A stretch of 64,000 nt of DNA, taken from the NCBI GenBank assembly GCA_030848705.1, contig CM061243.1, positions 98,268,436-98,332,435 of the forward strand. Direction: 5' to 3'. Positions 24,901 to 36,900 of the stretch are shown here, in pieces. The notes beneath the pieces were generated by a model, which was not told the DNA's origin, made no database searches, and saw only the letters and a program-made list of their open reading frames with translations. Numbering within the stretch: the first letter of the stretch is position 1; every line of letters starts with the position of its first letter. A program made the position numbers and the translations under genes. Source of the stretch: Heracleum sosnowskyi. Taxonomy: Eukaryota; Streptophyta; Magnoliopsida; Apiales; Apiaceae.

Positions 24901-27900
24901 TCTTTTCTTTAGTCCATCTAGGATAATTCGATTTGCAACCTCAGCTTGCTCATTTGTTTGAGGATGAGCAACAGGAGTGAAGCGTAATTGGATATCATTC
25001 TCTTCATAATACTTCTTGAACTCATCATTGTTAAACTGAGTTCCCTTGTCCGTAACCAGGATTCGTGGGATTCCATATATCATATTACACTTTCCCAGAA
25101 GAAGTGCATCACTTGTTTGGTGGTTATCTTGGCTAAAGGTTTAGCCTCAATCCACTTAGTGAAGTAGTCGATTGCCACTATCAAGAACTTTCTTTGAGCA
25201 CTCGCCATTGGAAATGGCCCAGGTATATCCATTCCCCACATAGCAAAAGGGATAGGAGAGTTAATGGATGTCATCATCTCAGGTGGTTGTCTAACCACTG
25301 GTGCATGTTTCTGGCACCGTTCCCATTTTCTCACATAGCTTTTAGCATCAGCAAGTATGCTTGGCCAATAGAAATCTAGACGGGTAACTTTATGTGCAAG
25401 GGCTCTGCCCCCCAAGTGTTGCCCACAGATTCCTTCATGTACTTCCTTTAGGGCCAATTCTGCTTCTTGGGGTCTCAAACACTTCAGATAAGGAATGATG
25501 AAAGACTTTTTGTATAGGATTCCCTCAATTAGGGCATTCTTTAGTGCTTTGACGTATAGCTTTCGTGCTTCTGAAGTGTCGTTGGGCAGCCACCCAGTTT
25601 CCAGATGAGCTTTGATGGGATCAATCCAACAACTGGAAATACCAATGGGTGCTACCAACTTTTCGTTGATGCTTGGGGTCTTCAAGACTTGGAAGTATAC
25701 ACTCCCTGCATAGTTTTCAATTTCAGAAGAGGCAAACTTAGACAAGGCATCAGCCTTCACGTTTTCCTCCCTCGGAACGTGCTCTACATAGCATTCATCA
25801 AACTGAGTCATGATGGCCTTAACAAGTTTTAAGTACTTGGCCATGACTTTATCTGTGGCCTCAAATTCCCCATTTACTTGGGAAACCACTAGCCTCGAGT
25901 CTCCACCTACTTTCAGGGTTTTAACTCTCAATGCTCCAGCCAGCCCTAAGCCAGCTATCAAGGCTTCATACTCAGCCTCATTGTTTGTCGTTGGGAAGTC
26001 AAGTTTTAGTGTATACTCTATGAAAAATCCATCAGGACTTTGTAACACTAAACCTGCTCCGCTTGATTTTGTTTTTGATGGTCCATCAAAATAGAACACC
26101 CAACTTCGGGTATTCATGGGGCACCCAACTTCGGGTATTCATGGGGTATTATCTCTTGCCCCCCGACTTCTTGGTTGTTAATGGTAAATTCAACCACGAA
26201 GTCAGCTAATGCCTGGGCCTTAATAGCCGTTCGAGGCTTGTATGAGTCCGAGACCACTGATGACTTCATAGAGGACTTAGATGCCCCTCGTGGGGATGCC
26301 CTTGTTCTTGACAAGGACCCGCTGATGACTTAGAGTAAATTTTATTGGCCCTGCGTGGCTCTCTATATCTTGTTTTTATTTAAGGTCCTTTTATGGACTT
26401 TAAGATTTTATTTGGCGTTTGTAACATAACTCTTTGATCCTTCGGGACCTTCCATCCATGCATGCTATTTCTGTTATATCTGTTTTGTTTGCTCACTTAT
26501 GTTTATTTAACTTATCATTTGTAAGGCAATTCCTAGTACTTGGCCTCTTGAATGGGCTGGCACTTTGATCAAATGCTATTGGTACAACTTGCTCTTTAAC
26601 AAAACGATAAGGAAATGCTCAAACACAGATAAGTAATAAAATAGTGAAAAAGAACTTGAATATTTTCTTAAAAATGAGGGTTCAACCCTTACATAGTGCT
26701 TTACTTCCTACTAAGAGCTTAAGAGCTCAGAATGGTTTCGTCGACCTTATTGCTACTTGTACTATTAAGAAACAATTAAACATAATAAACTTTCAAATTT
26801 GGGGCATGCCATGTTCCTGGCATCTCAGTCCCTTATTTCTTCGTCATCTCTTGAATTCATAACCTCGATTGGGAGAACCTGCCCCCCGACTCTCTTAGGC
26901 CTTAACATAGCAGCTGGTCCTCCATATATCATATTGATAACAGGCCCTCGGGGCTTAGGATTATGATCTTGGTCGTCGTCCCTCGTATCATAATTTTTCC
27001 TTTCATAGTTCCCATGTTGATTTCCTCGATTCCCATCCTTAGTGAACTTATCGAGTTTTCCTTTTCGGATTAAGAACTCGATCTCATCCTTGAGTTGCCT
27101 ACAATCATCAGTATCATGGCCCGAGTCTTTATGGTACCTACAGTACTTGTTCTTGTTTCGCTTCTCAGGATCTCCCCTTAGTGGCTTCGGCCATCGAAAG
27201 TCCCTATCTTTCTCAATGTCAAAGAGGATTTGACTCCTTGGAGCATTCAACCTTGCATATTCGGTAAATTTCGTGTCTGAATCAGAGTCTCTAGTCGTAC
27301 GAGGATATTTGTCCTTGACATCATACTCTTGCTCCATCTTTCGCTTATTCGAGCCACCATTATTTCCACCACCTGTGTCAGTTTTCTTCATGCTTTCCTC
27401 AGCTTTGATGTACTTTCCAACCCTTTGTTGGAGCTCAGTCATGCTCTCAGGGGGGTGTTTAGCCAATGACATCTTGAAAAAGACATCTGTGGTTCCTTGT
27501 TGAAGGGCTATCATAGCTACCTTGTTATCTAGATCAGGTATGTTTAATGTCTCCTTGGTGAAACGTTTGAGATAGTCTCTCAACGTCTCATTCTTTCCTT
27601 GGATCAGATTCATGAGTGAAGCAGAGCTTTTTTCATGTACCCGTCCACTGATGAACTGATTGATGAAAGCCGTGCTCAGATCTCTAAAGCAACTGATAGA
27701 GTTGGGCGGCAAACGACTATACCATCTTTGGGCCATGCCAGCCAGGGTTTGAGGAAACGCCCTACATTTAAGGGCATCGGTAACTGGTTGCAGCAACAGT
27801 GCATTCGAAAAAGTCCTCACGTGGGTTGCGGGATCACCCGTTCCGTCATATGCCTTGATAGTAGGCATCTTGAATTTCCTGGATACGTGAGCGTCCATTA

Positions 27901-30900
27901 CTTCTTCAGTGAAGGGTGGAATGGGATCGTCTGGGTCACCCAGTTGTGTTAAAACACGGGGATCTGACTTAGGAATCTCCGTCCTCGGAACCCTAGCTCC
28001 TTCTTGCCTCCTTGAAGGTGTTCCTAAATCAATTATGGGGACATCTCCTGCCCCTTGATTCGAAGGCTGAGTCTGCCTCCTTTGTTGCTCTATCTCTATG
28101 TTTTTCTTTAGTTTCTGGATCTCGGCCTCATGAGCCCTTATCCTTTCTATGGCAGTCATAGGTGCCCTTGTAGTTGCCCCCCGATTCCTTCTTCCAAGGG
28201 GCTCTTTGCTGGCTCTTCTTCTTCTGGGTGCTCGATCTCGTCCTTCATCAGACGAGTAGTCAGAGTAGGGCCCAGAATAATCCAAGTATCTTCCTTCAGG
28301 GACAGGTCCCAATCCTCGAATGTAAGGAGGTTCGTATGGTTCATGAATTATTGGGGCATGGCCACTCCCTCCGGCTTCAGGGGGATAGTTGGGCAGTCCG
28401 TATGCTGGATTGGTGCTTATAGGAAGCACGGTTGTGGAGATCTGTGCTCCATGGGGAAGATTATGGTCGAGGGGCGAGACAATCATCTGAAGAGGGTTAG
28501 TCTCGTTCTGAGGTATGGAAGCTTGGGGATTCGTCCCTTGTGGTTGAGAAACCACCTCTGTGGTAAGGGGTAACGACCCTGGTTCCGTGGTGATCGGAAC
28601 AGTGGTGGTGACAGTTGATCCAGTAGCGGTTGCTGTTCTTCGTGTTATAGCCATGGTTGTTGTAAGTTTCCCACAGACGGCGCCAAATGTTATGGAATGA
28701 AAAGTAGATTTAGATGTTGACGGCTGTATTCAATGAATGATGGTGGACAATCGTGTCTTTATGGCTGCTCTCGTGGTTCGTGACTAAACAGGTCCTCACA
28801 AGATGCCTACGTATCTCTGTTATGTAGAGAATCAAGCCAAAAAACGTAGTTCTGATTGTAGGATCAGGGTCCTTATATAGGCGTCAGGAGCCTTGCATTT
28901 AGAGTAGAAGAAGGTGACTTGGGGGCCAAGTAGCCTTCTTAGATCAGGATTGTGAATCCTATTTCGTAGGAGGCTGACTCCTAGTTGATTTGTGTATCTT
29001 GATTGCTGATTCTTGAAGAGTTTAATATGTGTTGGACTCATTTAATGAGCTGGTAATTTTCCTTATTTATTAATTACGAAATTAATAAATGATTAGGGTT
29101 TCGGGCCTTTTTATCGGGCCTAATTCTTGGACCGAACCAGGTCTAATTAATATATCATTAATTATCTCTAGGGTTATATTTCAGCCCATATCAGATTTGT
29201 ACCAGAATGATGTCCTTGCCATGGTGTTTATAGAAAAGTGTCTTGTCCACAACTCCTCTAGTAAACTGATTTTCCAAAAGAAAGGTGGAAAGAGTGTCAT
29301 ACCAGGCCCTGGGTGCTTGCTTTAGTCCATACAAAGCCTTGAAGAGTTTGTACACAAAGTTATACATTTCAGCATCCTCAAATCCTGGTGGCTGTTCAAC
29401 ATACACCTCTTCTTCCAACTCTCCATTTAGGAAGGCACTTTTGACATCCATCTGAAATACTTTGAAGTTGCAGTGTGCAGCATAGGCTAGAAAGATTCTT
29501 ATAGCTTCAAGTCTTGCAACAGGTGCAAATGTCTCATCATAATCTATTCCTTCCTGTTGACAGTAACCTTTAGCCACTAGCCTTGCCTTGTTTCTTGTCA
29601 CTGATCCATTTTCATCAAGCTTGTTTCTGAAAACCCATTTGGTCTCAATGACTGACTTTCCTTTAGGTCTTGGAACCAACTTCCATACATTGTTTCTTTC
29701 AAACTGATTCAGCTCTTCTTGCATAGCTATCACCCAGTCAGAATCCAACAATGCTTCATCAGATGTCTTGGGTTCCATTTGAGACAGAAAACATGAAAAC
29801 ATGCTGTCAGCAGAGACCTTGTTCCTTGTCCTCACTCCAGAATTAGGGTCACCAATGATGAGGTCATTTGTGTGATCCTTGTTCCACTTGGTGATTCTGG
29901 GTAAGCTACTTGACTGACCAGGAACATTTGCTTCATTTTGTTGAGTTGAATGCTCGTCAAATCCATTGTCTTCACCATGTTCTACATTGTCTCCAGAGTC
30001 ACTACTGTCATGGATGTTAGAGGTTATGATCTGTGACTGAGCTGGAGTTTGGTTGACAATTGTGGTGTTGACAGCATCTTTATCAACCTCAACAACTTGA
30101 GTGAAGCTGGGTTCTTCATCCACAATTTCCTCAGCTTCCAAGTACCCTTGATTTTCAAATCTGAAAGTCTGCATAATTCCTTCTTCATGCAATCCTGGGA
30201 ACTTGGTTTCATCAAATGTGACATTGACACTTTCTTCAATAATCCTGTGTTCCATAACATAAACTCTGTATGCAGTCCTTTCTGTGCTGTAACCCATGAA
30301 TAGTCCTTCAAAAGCCTTGGTGTCAAATTTTCCTTTCTTCTCATGGTTGTCCTTCATCATAAAGCATTTGCTCCCAAACACATGAAAATATTTGACAGTA
30401 GGTTTCTTTCCAGTTAACAGACAGTAGGGTGTACTCGCATGAGTTTTGTTAATCATGGTTCTGTTTTGAGTATAGCATGCTGTGTTGATAGCTTCAGCCC
30501 AGAAATATGTTGGCAGTTTAGCATCATGCAACATAGTTCTAGCTGCTTCAATGAGAGTCCTGTTCTTTCTTTCTACAACTCCATTCTGCTGTGGAGTCCT
30601 TGCAGCAGAGAATTGTTGTACAATTCCTTCATCTTTACAGAAATTTCCAAGAGTGGCATTTCTGAATTCTGTACCATTGTCACTCCTCAAGATTTGAACT
30701 TTTGAGTTTGGAGTTCTATCAAGAACTCTGACTTGATCAATAATTACTTGAGCAGCTTCATCTTTGGATTCAAGAAACTTCACCCAAGTGTACCTTGAGT
30801 AATCATCCACCATTACTAAGGCATATCTCTTCTTGGCCATAGATGGTACATTGACTGGTCCAAAGAGATCCATGTGTATCATCTTGAGTGCTTCTGTATT

Positions 30901-33900
30901 GGTGTTCAATTGCTTGGTCTTGTGCACAGTTCTCCTTAGCTTGCCCATTTGACAATCTTCACACAGTCCTTCTTGACAGAATTCCTGTTGGGGCAAACCT
31001 CTCACTAACTCCTTCTTCATTAAAATATTCATTGTCTTGAAGTTGAGATGTGAGAGCTTCCTGTGCCAAAGCATACTGTCACCAACAGTTGCTTTACTGT
31101 AGAAACAGTAAACCTTATCCTTCTTTGTTGAGTTTAAGTCAGCAACAAACAAGCTTCCTTTTCTGACCCCTTTTAGAGAGAGGCTTCCATCCTTCTTGTG
31201 ATAGATATTACACACCATCATGTCAAAATCAACCTTGAATCCTCTGTCACTGAATTGGCTGACACTAAGTAGATTGTGCTTCAATCCATCCACAAGAGCA
31301 ATGTCTTCAATGACAACATTTCCAATTTCCAGACAGCCATATCCCACTGTGTAACCTTTGCTGTTGTCTCCAAAGGTTATGATTGGGCCAGCTTTCTCTA
31401 CATAGTGTGATAGCAGGGCTTTATCACCAGTCATGTGTCTTGAACAGCCACTGTCAATAATCCACATGACTTTGTCTTTCTTTTTGCCCTGCAAAATACA
31501 ATGTTTTTAGGTTGCATATGGTACCCAATCCTTGTTGGGTCCTGCAGCTTTAGTGTCTCCTGAGTTTCTTTCAGATATACATTCATAAGCATTATCAATA
31601 ACCTCCTGTTTGACTTCTCTTCTCACCCACTTAGGCTTAGAATTGGACTTGGACCTTTTCTTAGTGGATGAGGCCTTTTTGCTGTTGCCAGCAGGCTCAG
31701 AAGTCTCAACAGTGTGCATGTAAGAACATTTTTCAGTGGTGAGAATAGGTAAGTTAAAGCATGTACTCATGGCAGTGATTTTGCATGGCATACATTCAAT
31801 GTTATTGCAGACACTCATAGTTCTATGTAGAAGGGGGGTTCTATGTAAGTTACCATTGAGTTCAGTAGCATTGATCTTGTCCTCAATTGGTTTATTACAA
31901 ACATGTGTTAAGTGATGTGAGGATCCACAATTATTGCATAGTTTCCTAGAAGCACCTCCAACATTACTGTATCCATTTCCTTTATTGACACCTACCTTAC
32001 CATTCCTATTCTTAGACTTGGGGGTTTCTGAATTGACAGTACGTTCAGAAGTTGCTGTCGAACTTTCCTTGACAGTACCTTTTAATCCTACTGTCTTGAC
32101 AGAAGGTTTGGAAGATACTGTCTTGGAACCGTTCTTGACAGTATCTTTGGAAGATACTGTCCTGCCAACTGTGACAGCATCTTTTGAACTTGCTGTCCGA
32201 TTGCTTGGCAAGTTTACTGTCTTGGGGATTGTGACAGTATCCTTTCCATCCTTGAATGTGCTGTCACCACCTTCATCCTCATCAAAAATTTCTTGTTTGA
32301 TGAGCATGGCTTCTTCATCAAACCCAATTTCTGAAGCTTTGAAAATAGGAGTTTTAACTTTCTTGAGGATAGTGGGTTTGACAGCATCATTCTCAGAACA
32401 ATCTTGAATCACAGATTCCTTTCCAGGTCTCCTACCATAAGAAAAACCTATGCCTACAGTTTGATTTTCTGTATGCTTATCATTGTAATCCTGAACTATC
32501 TTAGATGAGTTTCTGTAAGCTTTAATTTTGAATTCATTCTCAGCAATCTCATTCCTCAGGAATTCCTCAACTTCTTTAGCACATTTTAATTCATTCTTGA
32601 ATCTGGCATTCTCCTGAGCTAAAGAGTCTAGTGAACTGGTTTTGAGAACAAGAGATTCATTTTTAGACTTTAGTGATTCATTTAGCTTATTTAGCCTAGA
32701 GATTTCCTCATTAGCAGCAGATAAGCTAGTGTAAACATTAAACATTTCAGCACTTAAGTCTTTAATGGTTTTCTTGTACTCATCATTGGACATATCAGGT
32801 AAGATAAGTGAGGGTACCTGATTTGAAGATGTTGATGTTACTTCATCAGTGCTAGCCATGAGAGCTAGGTTGACATACTCTTCTTCATCTTCATCATCAG
32901 ACTCATCCCAACACTTTCCTTCAGCCACATAGGCTTTCCCTTGAAACTTCTTGGAGTATCCACCAGTTCCTTTCTCAAATCTTTGAACCTGTTTAGGTCT
33001 TTTGCATTCAGTAGCAAAATGACCAGGTTCACCACAGTTGTAACACTTGAATTTAGACCTATCCACCATTCCAGTCTTGTATCCTCCTTTGGTTGAGCTT
33101 CCCACAGCAGCCTTTGATGAGCTTCCCTTGTTGAACTTGGATGCTTGTCCTTGGGGCCTGAAAGACCTATCCTTCTTGAACCTGAAGTTCTTGAACTTTT
33201 TAGCCATGTAGGCCATAGTAGGATTGTCCATGCTTTCCAGTTCCTCCATTGTATAGAAGTCTTCATCTTCCACATCCTTGAGCTGTAGTACCACTTTCTC
33301 ATCATCTTCAACAACCTCTTCTATCTTCAAGGATTGAGCAGGGGTTGGTTGTGAGATTTGTAGTACTTCACTTGGCTGAGTGATCCTTGGCACATGTGCT
33401 ACTAGGGCACTTGACATATTTGCCATCTTGTTCCTTGTTCCACTTTGTATGGCTCTCTTTTGAAAGAGTTCAAGTTCATAAGATTTCAGAATACCATAAA
33501 GTGTTTCAAAGGTTATATTGTTGAGATCTCTTCCTTCTCGTATGGCTGTTGTCTTGTGTTCAAGGTGATCAGGCAGTGTTAGCAAGAACTTGACGTTTAA
33601 CTCCTTTCTGTCGTAGTACTTGCCATGTATCTGTAGTTCAGTTAAGAGCTTACTGAACCTTTCAAACATGGAAGTTAAGTCTTCACCAGGCTTGGCCATG
33701 AATGCCTCATATTGTGATATGAGTATTTGCCTTTGATTTCCCTTAACTTCTTCACTTCCTTCACATAGTAAAGCTAACCTGATCCACATCTCTTTGGCTG
33801 ATGTGCAGCTTATCACACTTCCACACATGGCTTTATCCAATGTGAGAGAATCGAGCAAGATGAGTTGCAAGTGATCATCTAGCACGATTTTCTCCTTCTC

Positions 33901-36900
33901 AGGTTCCAAAAATTCAGACGGATCTTTGGGAACCCAATATGCAGGTATGACTTCACCATTTACTGTTGTGGCTTCAATTTCCTTCCTTGGGACGAAAGGA
34001 CCATTCTCGAGGATTCCTAGGTATAGTGGATTCGCAGCTTTGATAAACAACAAGATCTTTCTTTTCCAAATGCTGTAGTTTTCTTTATCAAACGCTGGGA
34101 TCTTAATACTGTTTGATTTCTGCATTTTCTTCAGGATCTCAGATATGTATGTTAATCTGTGAGCTCTGATACCAGTTGTTAGTCCTTGTGTATTGCAGAA
34201 GGGGGGGATGAATGCAATACTGATAAAATTCAATCTCAGTTTCAACAACTAAAACTAAGATTAAGTGTTATCAGCAATAAGGATGCAATCAATAAATAGT
34301 ATGTAGTAAGAACAAGATTCACAAAATAAATGTTTTATTTATTTTGCAAAGTGTTGCTACAACCTCAAGAGAGAATTCTTGAGCTTCGGGTTTCTCTTAG
34401 ACACTTGCTTGTCTTCGATACATACATAGAATGATTTGATAGTCTAAGTATTGAAACTAATCCTATCACTGTCAATCACGGGTCTGTGAAGCTGCTGTCA
34501 TTATCAAGTGGCAGCTTCTTACAAAATGTATGCCCATGTGACTTTCCTAAATTGCTATCTTGTCAGATAAACATTATAAAGAAAGCAACCTAGATTCATT
34601 CTATTTCCAGCTAAAACAATTCAACAAATAGAGACTTGACCTTGCTCTTTGAATTGATTCGCTTTGTTTGCAGTGCCTAGAGCTTCTGTCGTAGTCTTGC
34701 AGACTTGATGCAGCCTGGGGATACTGCAACACGCCTATTTCTTGAACATTGAGACTGTCACGGGATTTGACTGAGAAAGATACCTAGAATGAGGATCTTT
34801 CTTGAGACAGTTACTTTTGCCGCAGAGCTTGCTGTCACAGGAATGTGCTTTTGGTGACAGTATGATTTCCCCGCACAGTGTGCTGTCGAGGTTTCCAAAC
34901 TTGCTGTCGAGGGCTAAAGTTGCTGTCGTGTAGTCTTCCGCCAATGTTGCTGTCAGAGTGAATATGCTGTCGTGACTTGCAACATTCTTTCTTCTTGTAA
35001 TCTTACTGTCGATGCTCATGACAGAAACTTTTATTCATGCTGTCATCTAATATGCATTCTTTGAGGCTTGAACACAGAGAGTGAACTTCTTCCAAATTAC
35101 ACATTTAAAATGACATTGCATACTGATTACAAGAACATACTTTGGCTGTGATAGTATGTTCTACTTAATTAAAAAGAAATTAAGTACATTCAAAGTTAAG
35201 TTGTTTCTATGCTATCACCCATAAAACCCAACACTCCTCATGCAATTTATCGAGTTCTTCTACATTGATTTCTTTGCTACATATTGATTTGAAAAAAAAA
35301 ACAAAGTCTGATAATAGCATATCTTGTGGGTTTAGGCATGATAGACCGTATTGCAATTGGCAAGAACTGTTGCATAAGCATATGGTAATCATGTGATTTA
35401 AGTCCCATAAGCTTCCTATCCTTTTCATTCACCAAACTAGAAAAGTTGGAACAATAACCTTGCGGAGCCCTTAAGTTGTGTAATGTGCCACAGAACATGT
35501 CTTTTTCATCTTTAGTTAATGTGTAGCAGGCTGCAGGAAGTAATGTCTTCTCGCCTTGACTTTTAGCCTGCAAGTGGGAATGGTTCGAGGGACAGCTTCA
35601 TTAATGTTACCATCCCAGCATCGAAAGAGTTTTTAACACCTGTAAGTAATGGCTACTTTAATTTCTTTTTAATTTTTTCCAAGTAGTTGCTGATTTCTTG
35701 TCCAAATTTCTTAAATTGTAGGTTAAATCTGTGGAGAAGCAAGTGACTCCTACTGCCGACACATCCATAATGGCGCAAAAGGTGATCACTGCCGACACAT
35801 CCATAATGGCGCAAAATGTCATCACCACCAGGAGGAAAGTTTATATATCTCCGCGTACCACTAAATCACAAGAAGATCCAACAATTGTGCAACAGGTATT
35901 ACAACATTGCTAAATGCACATGTATATTGAGATTAACTTTAACTTTAATATGTTGGCAATTATGCTTCTACTTTTGTAGGAAAAGGTAATTAGATCCGGA
36001 ACCAGGAAGAAGATTAATTTATCTCAGCCTAGCACTATCTCTGGTCAAATGCCATCTCAGTCAAATCAAACCTCAACAGTTGTCCAATCGGTATGCATTA
36101 TATTTCTAAATGCGTATGTATATTAGTTCACTTTACCTTTATGATGTTAATTATGCCACGTACGTTTTTTAGCCAATGAAGTGTACTCTGTATATGTTGA
36201 ATTTGAACAACCCGGTTGCACGTGGTACGGCTATCCTTTCAGACCAGAAAGGACAAACCATTCATGGAGTCCCCCTACAAGATGATTGCTATAGAGTTTC
36301 TGTTGATGAAGTTGTGAAGGGGGCAGCATTCTTACCTTATGAAGCCGGTGATATGCGGACAGTTGAGGATGCTTTGGGTTCTTTTGTGGCTTGGCCCAAA
36401 AACCTTATCAAGATAATTGATCATCAAGTACGTTTCTTACTTTGCATTCCATTTTGGTTGTGTGCATTTATTATCCTGCTTTATAATTTTGTTTAAAATG
36501 ATGGAGCTTTAATTAAATAACATTACTTGTCCAACGGTCTTAACTTGCTTATCTATAGAATTACATTACTTGTGTTAGAATGGTCTTAACTTGAGGGCTG
36601 TTGGAATGATCATCGTATTTGTTTTCATGTTTTACTCTAGGTACCAAATCCAACGGCCAATGGGAAAGGGGAAGAACATAGCGCAGCTCAAGCTAAGGAA
36701 GAACATAGCGCAGATCAAGTTAAGGAGAAGAAGAGATGTAATACCATTACTGGTTCCCCAGTAACACGTTCAAAGGCTAAGGCGAACAAGGCAGACAAGC
36801 TGAGGAAGAAGCGGAAGCTGGTGGTGTAATTGTAAACTGAATTTGACTCATGTTAATGTGGTTTTCTGGTTGTGAACTTTTCGATAAGTTGTTAATTTTC

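Larger units (their letters stand above)
21896..29193 (-). mobile_element. Tat-like Ty3/Gypsy element, RT-less, identical LTRs
   Basis: Flanked by GATTT (21891-21895 and 29194-29198). Minus-strand order: 5' LTR (28688-29193), PBS, gag, a spacer where protease and RT should be, RNase H plus integrase, a long 3' untranslated region with tandem repeats, polypurine tract (GGGGGGCAAA), 3' LTR (21896-22401). The RNase H of the YFDGPSK type directly before the integrase, and the repeat-rich 3' UTR, point to the Tat/Ogre group. The two 506-bp LTRs show no difference by eye, so the insertion is very recent. Confidence 0.92.
9773..35233 (-). mobile_element. Sirevirus-type Ty1/Copia retrotransposon carrying two nested insertions
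   Basis: Flanked by the 5-bp duplication CTCCT (9768-9772 and 35234-35238). Minus-strand order: 5' LTR (34177-35233), PBS, gag with UBN2 domain and two zinc knuckles, pol (protease, integrase, RT, RNase H), a small acidic ORF, two extra ORFs, polypurine tract, 3' LTR (9773-10830). A large extra coding region after pol is characteristic of Sireviruses (SIRE lineage). Without its nested guests the element is about 14.5 kb. The two LTRs differ at about nine positions in 1.06 kb by eye, mostly C/T, so the insertion is fairly young. Confidence 0.92.
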
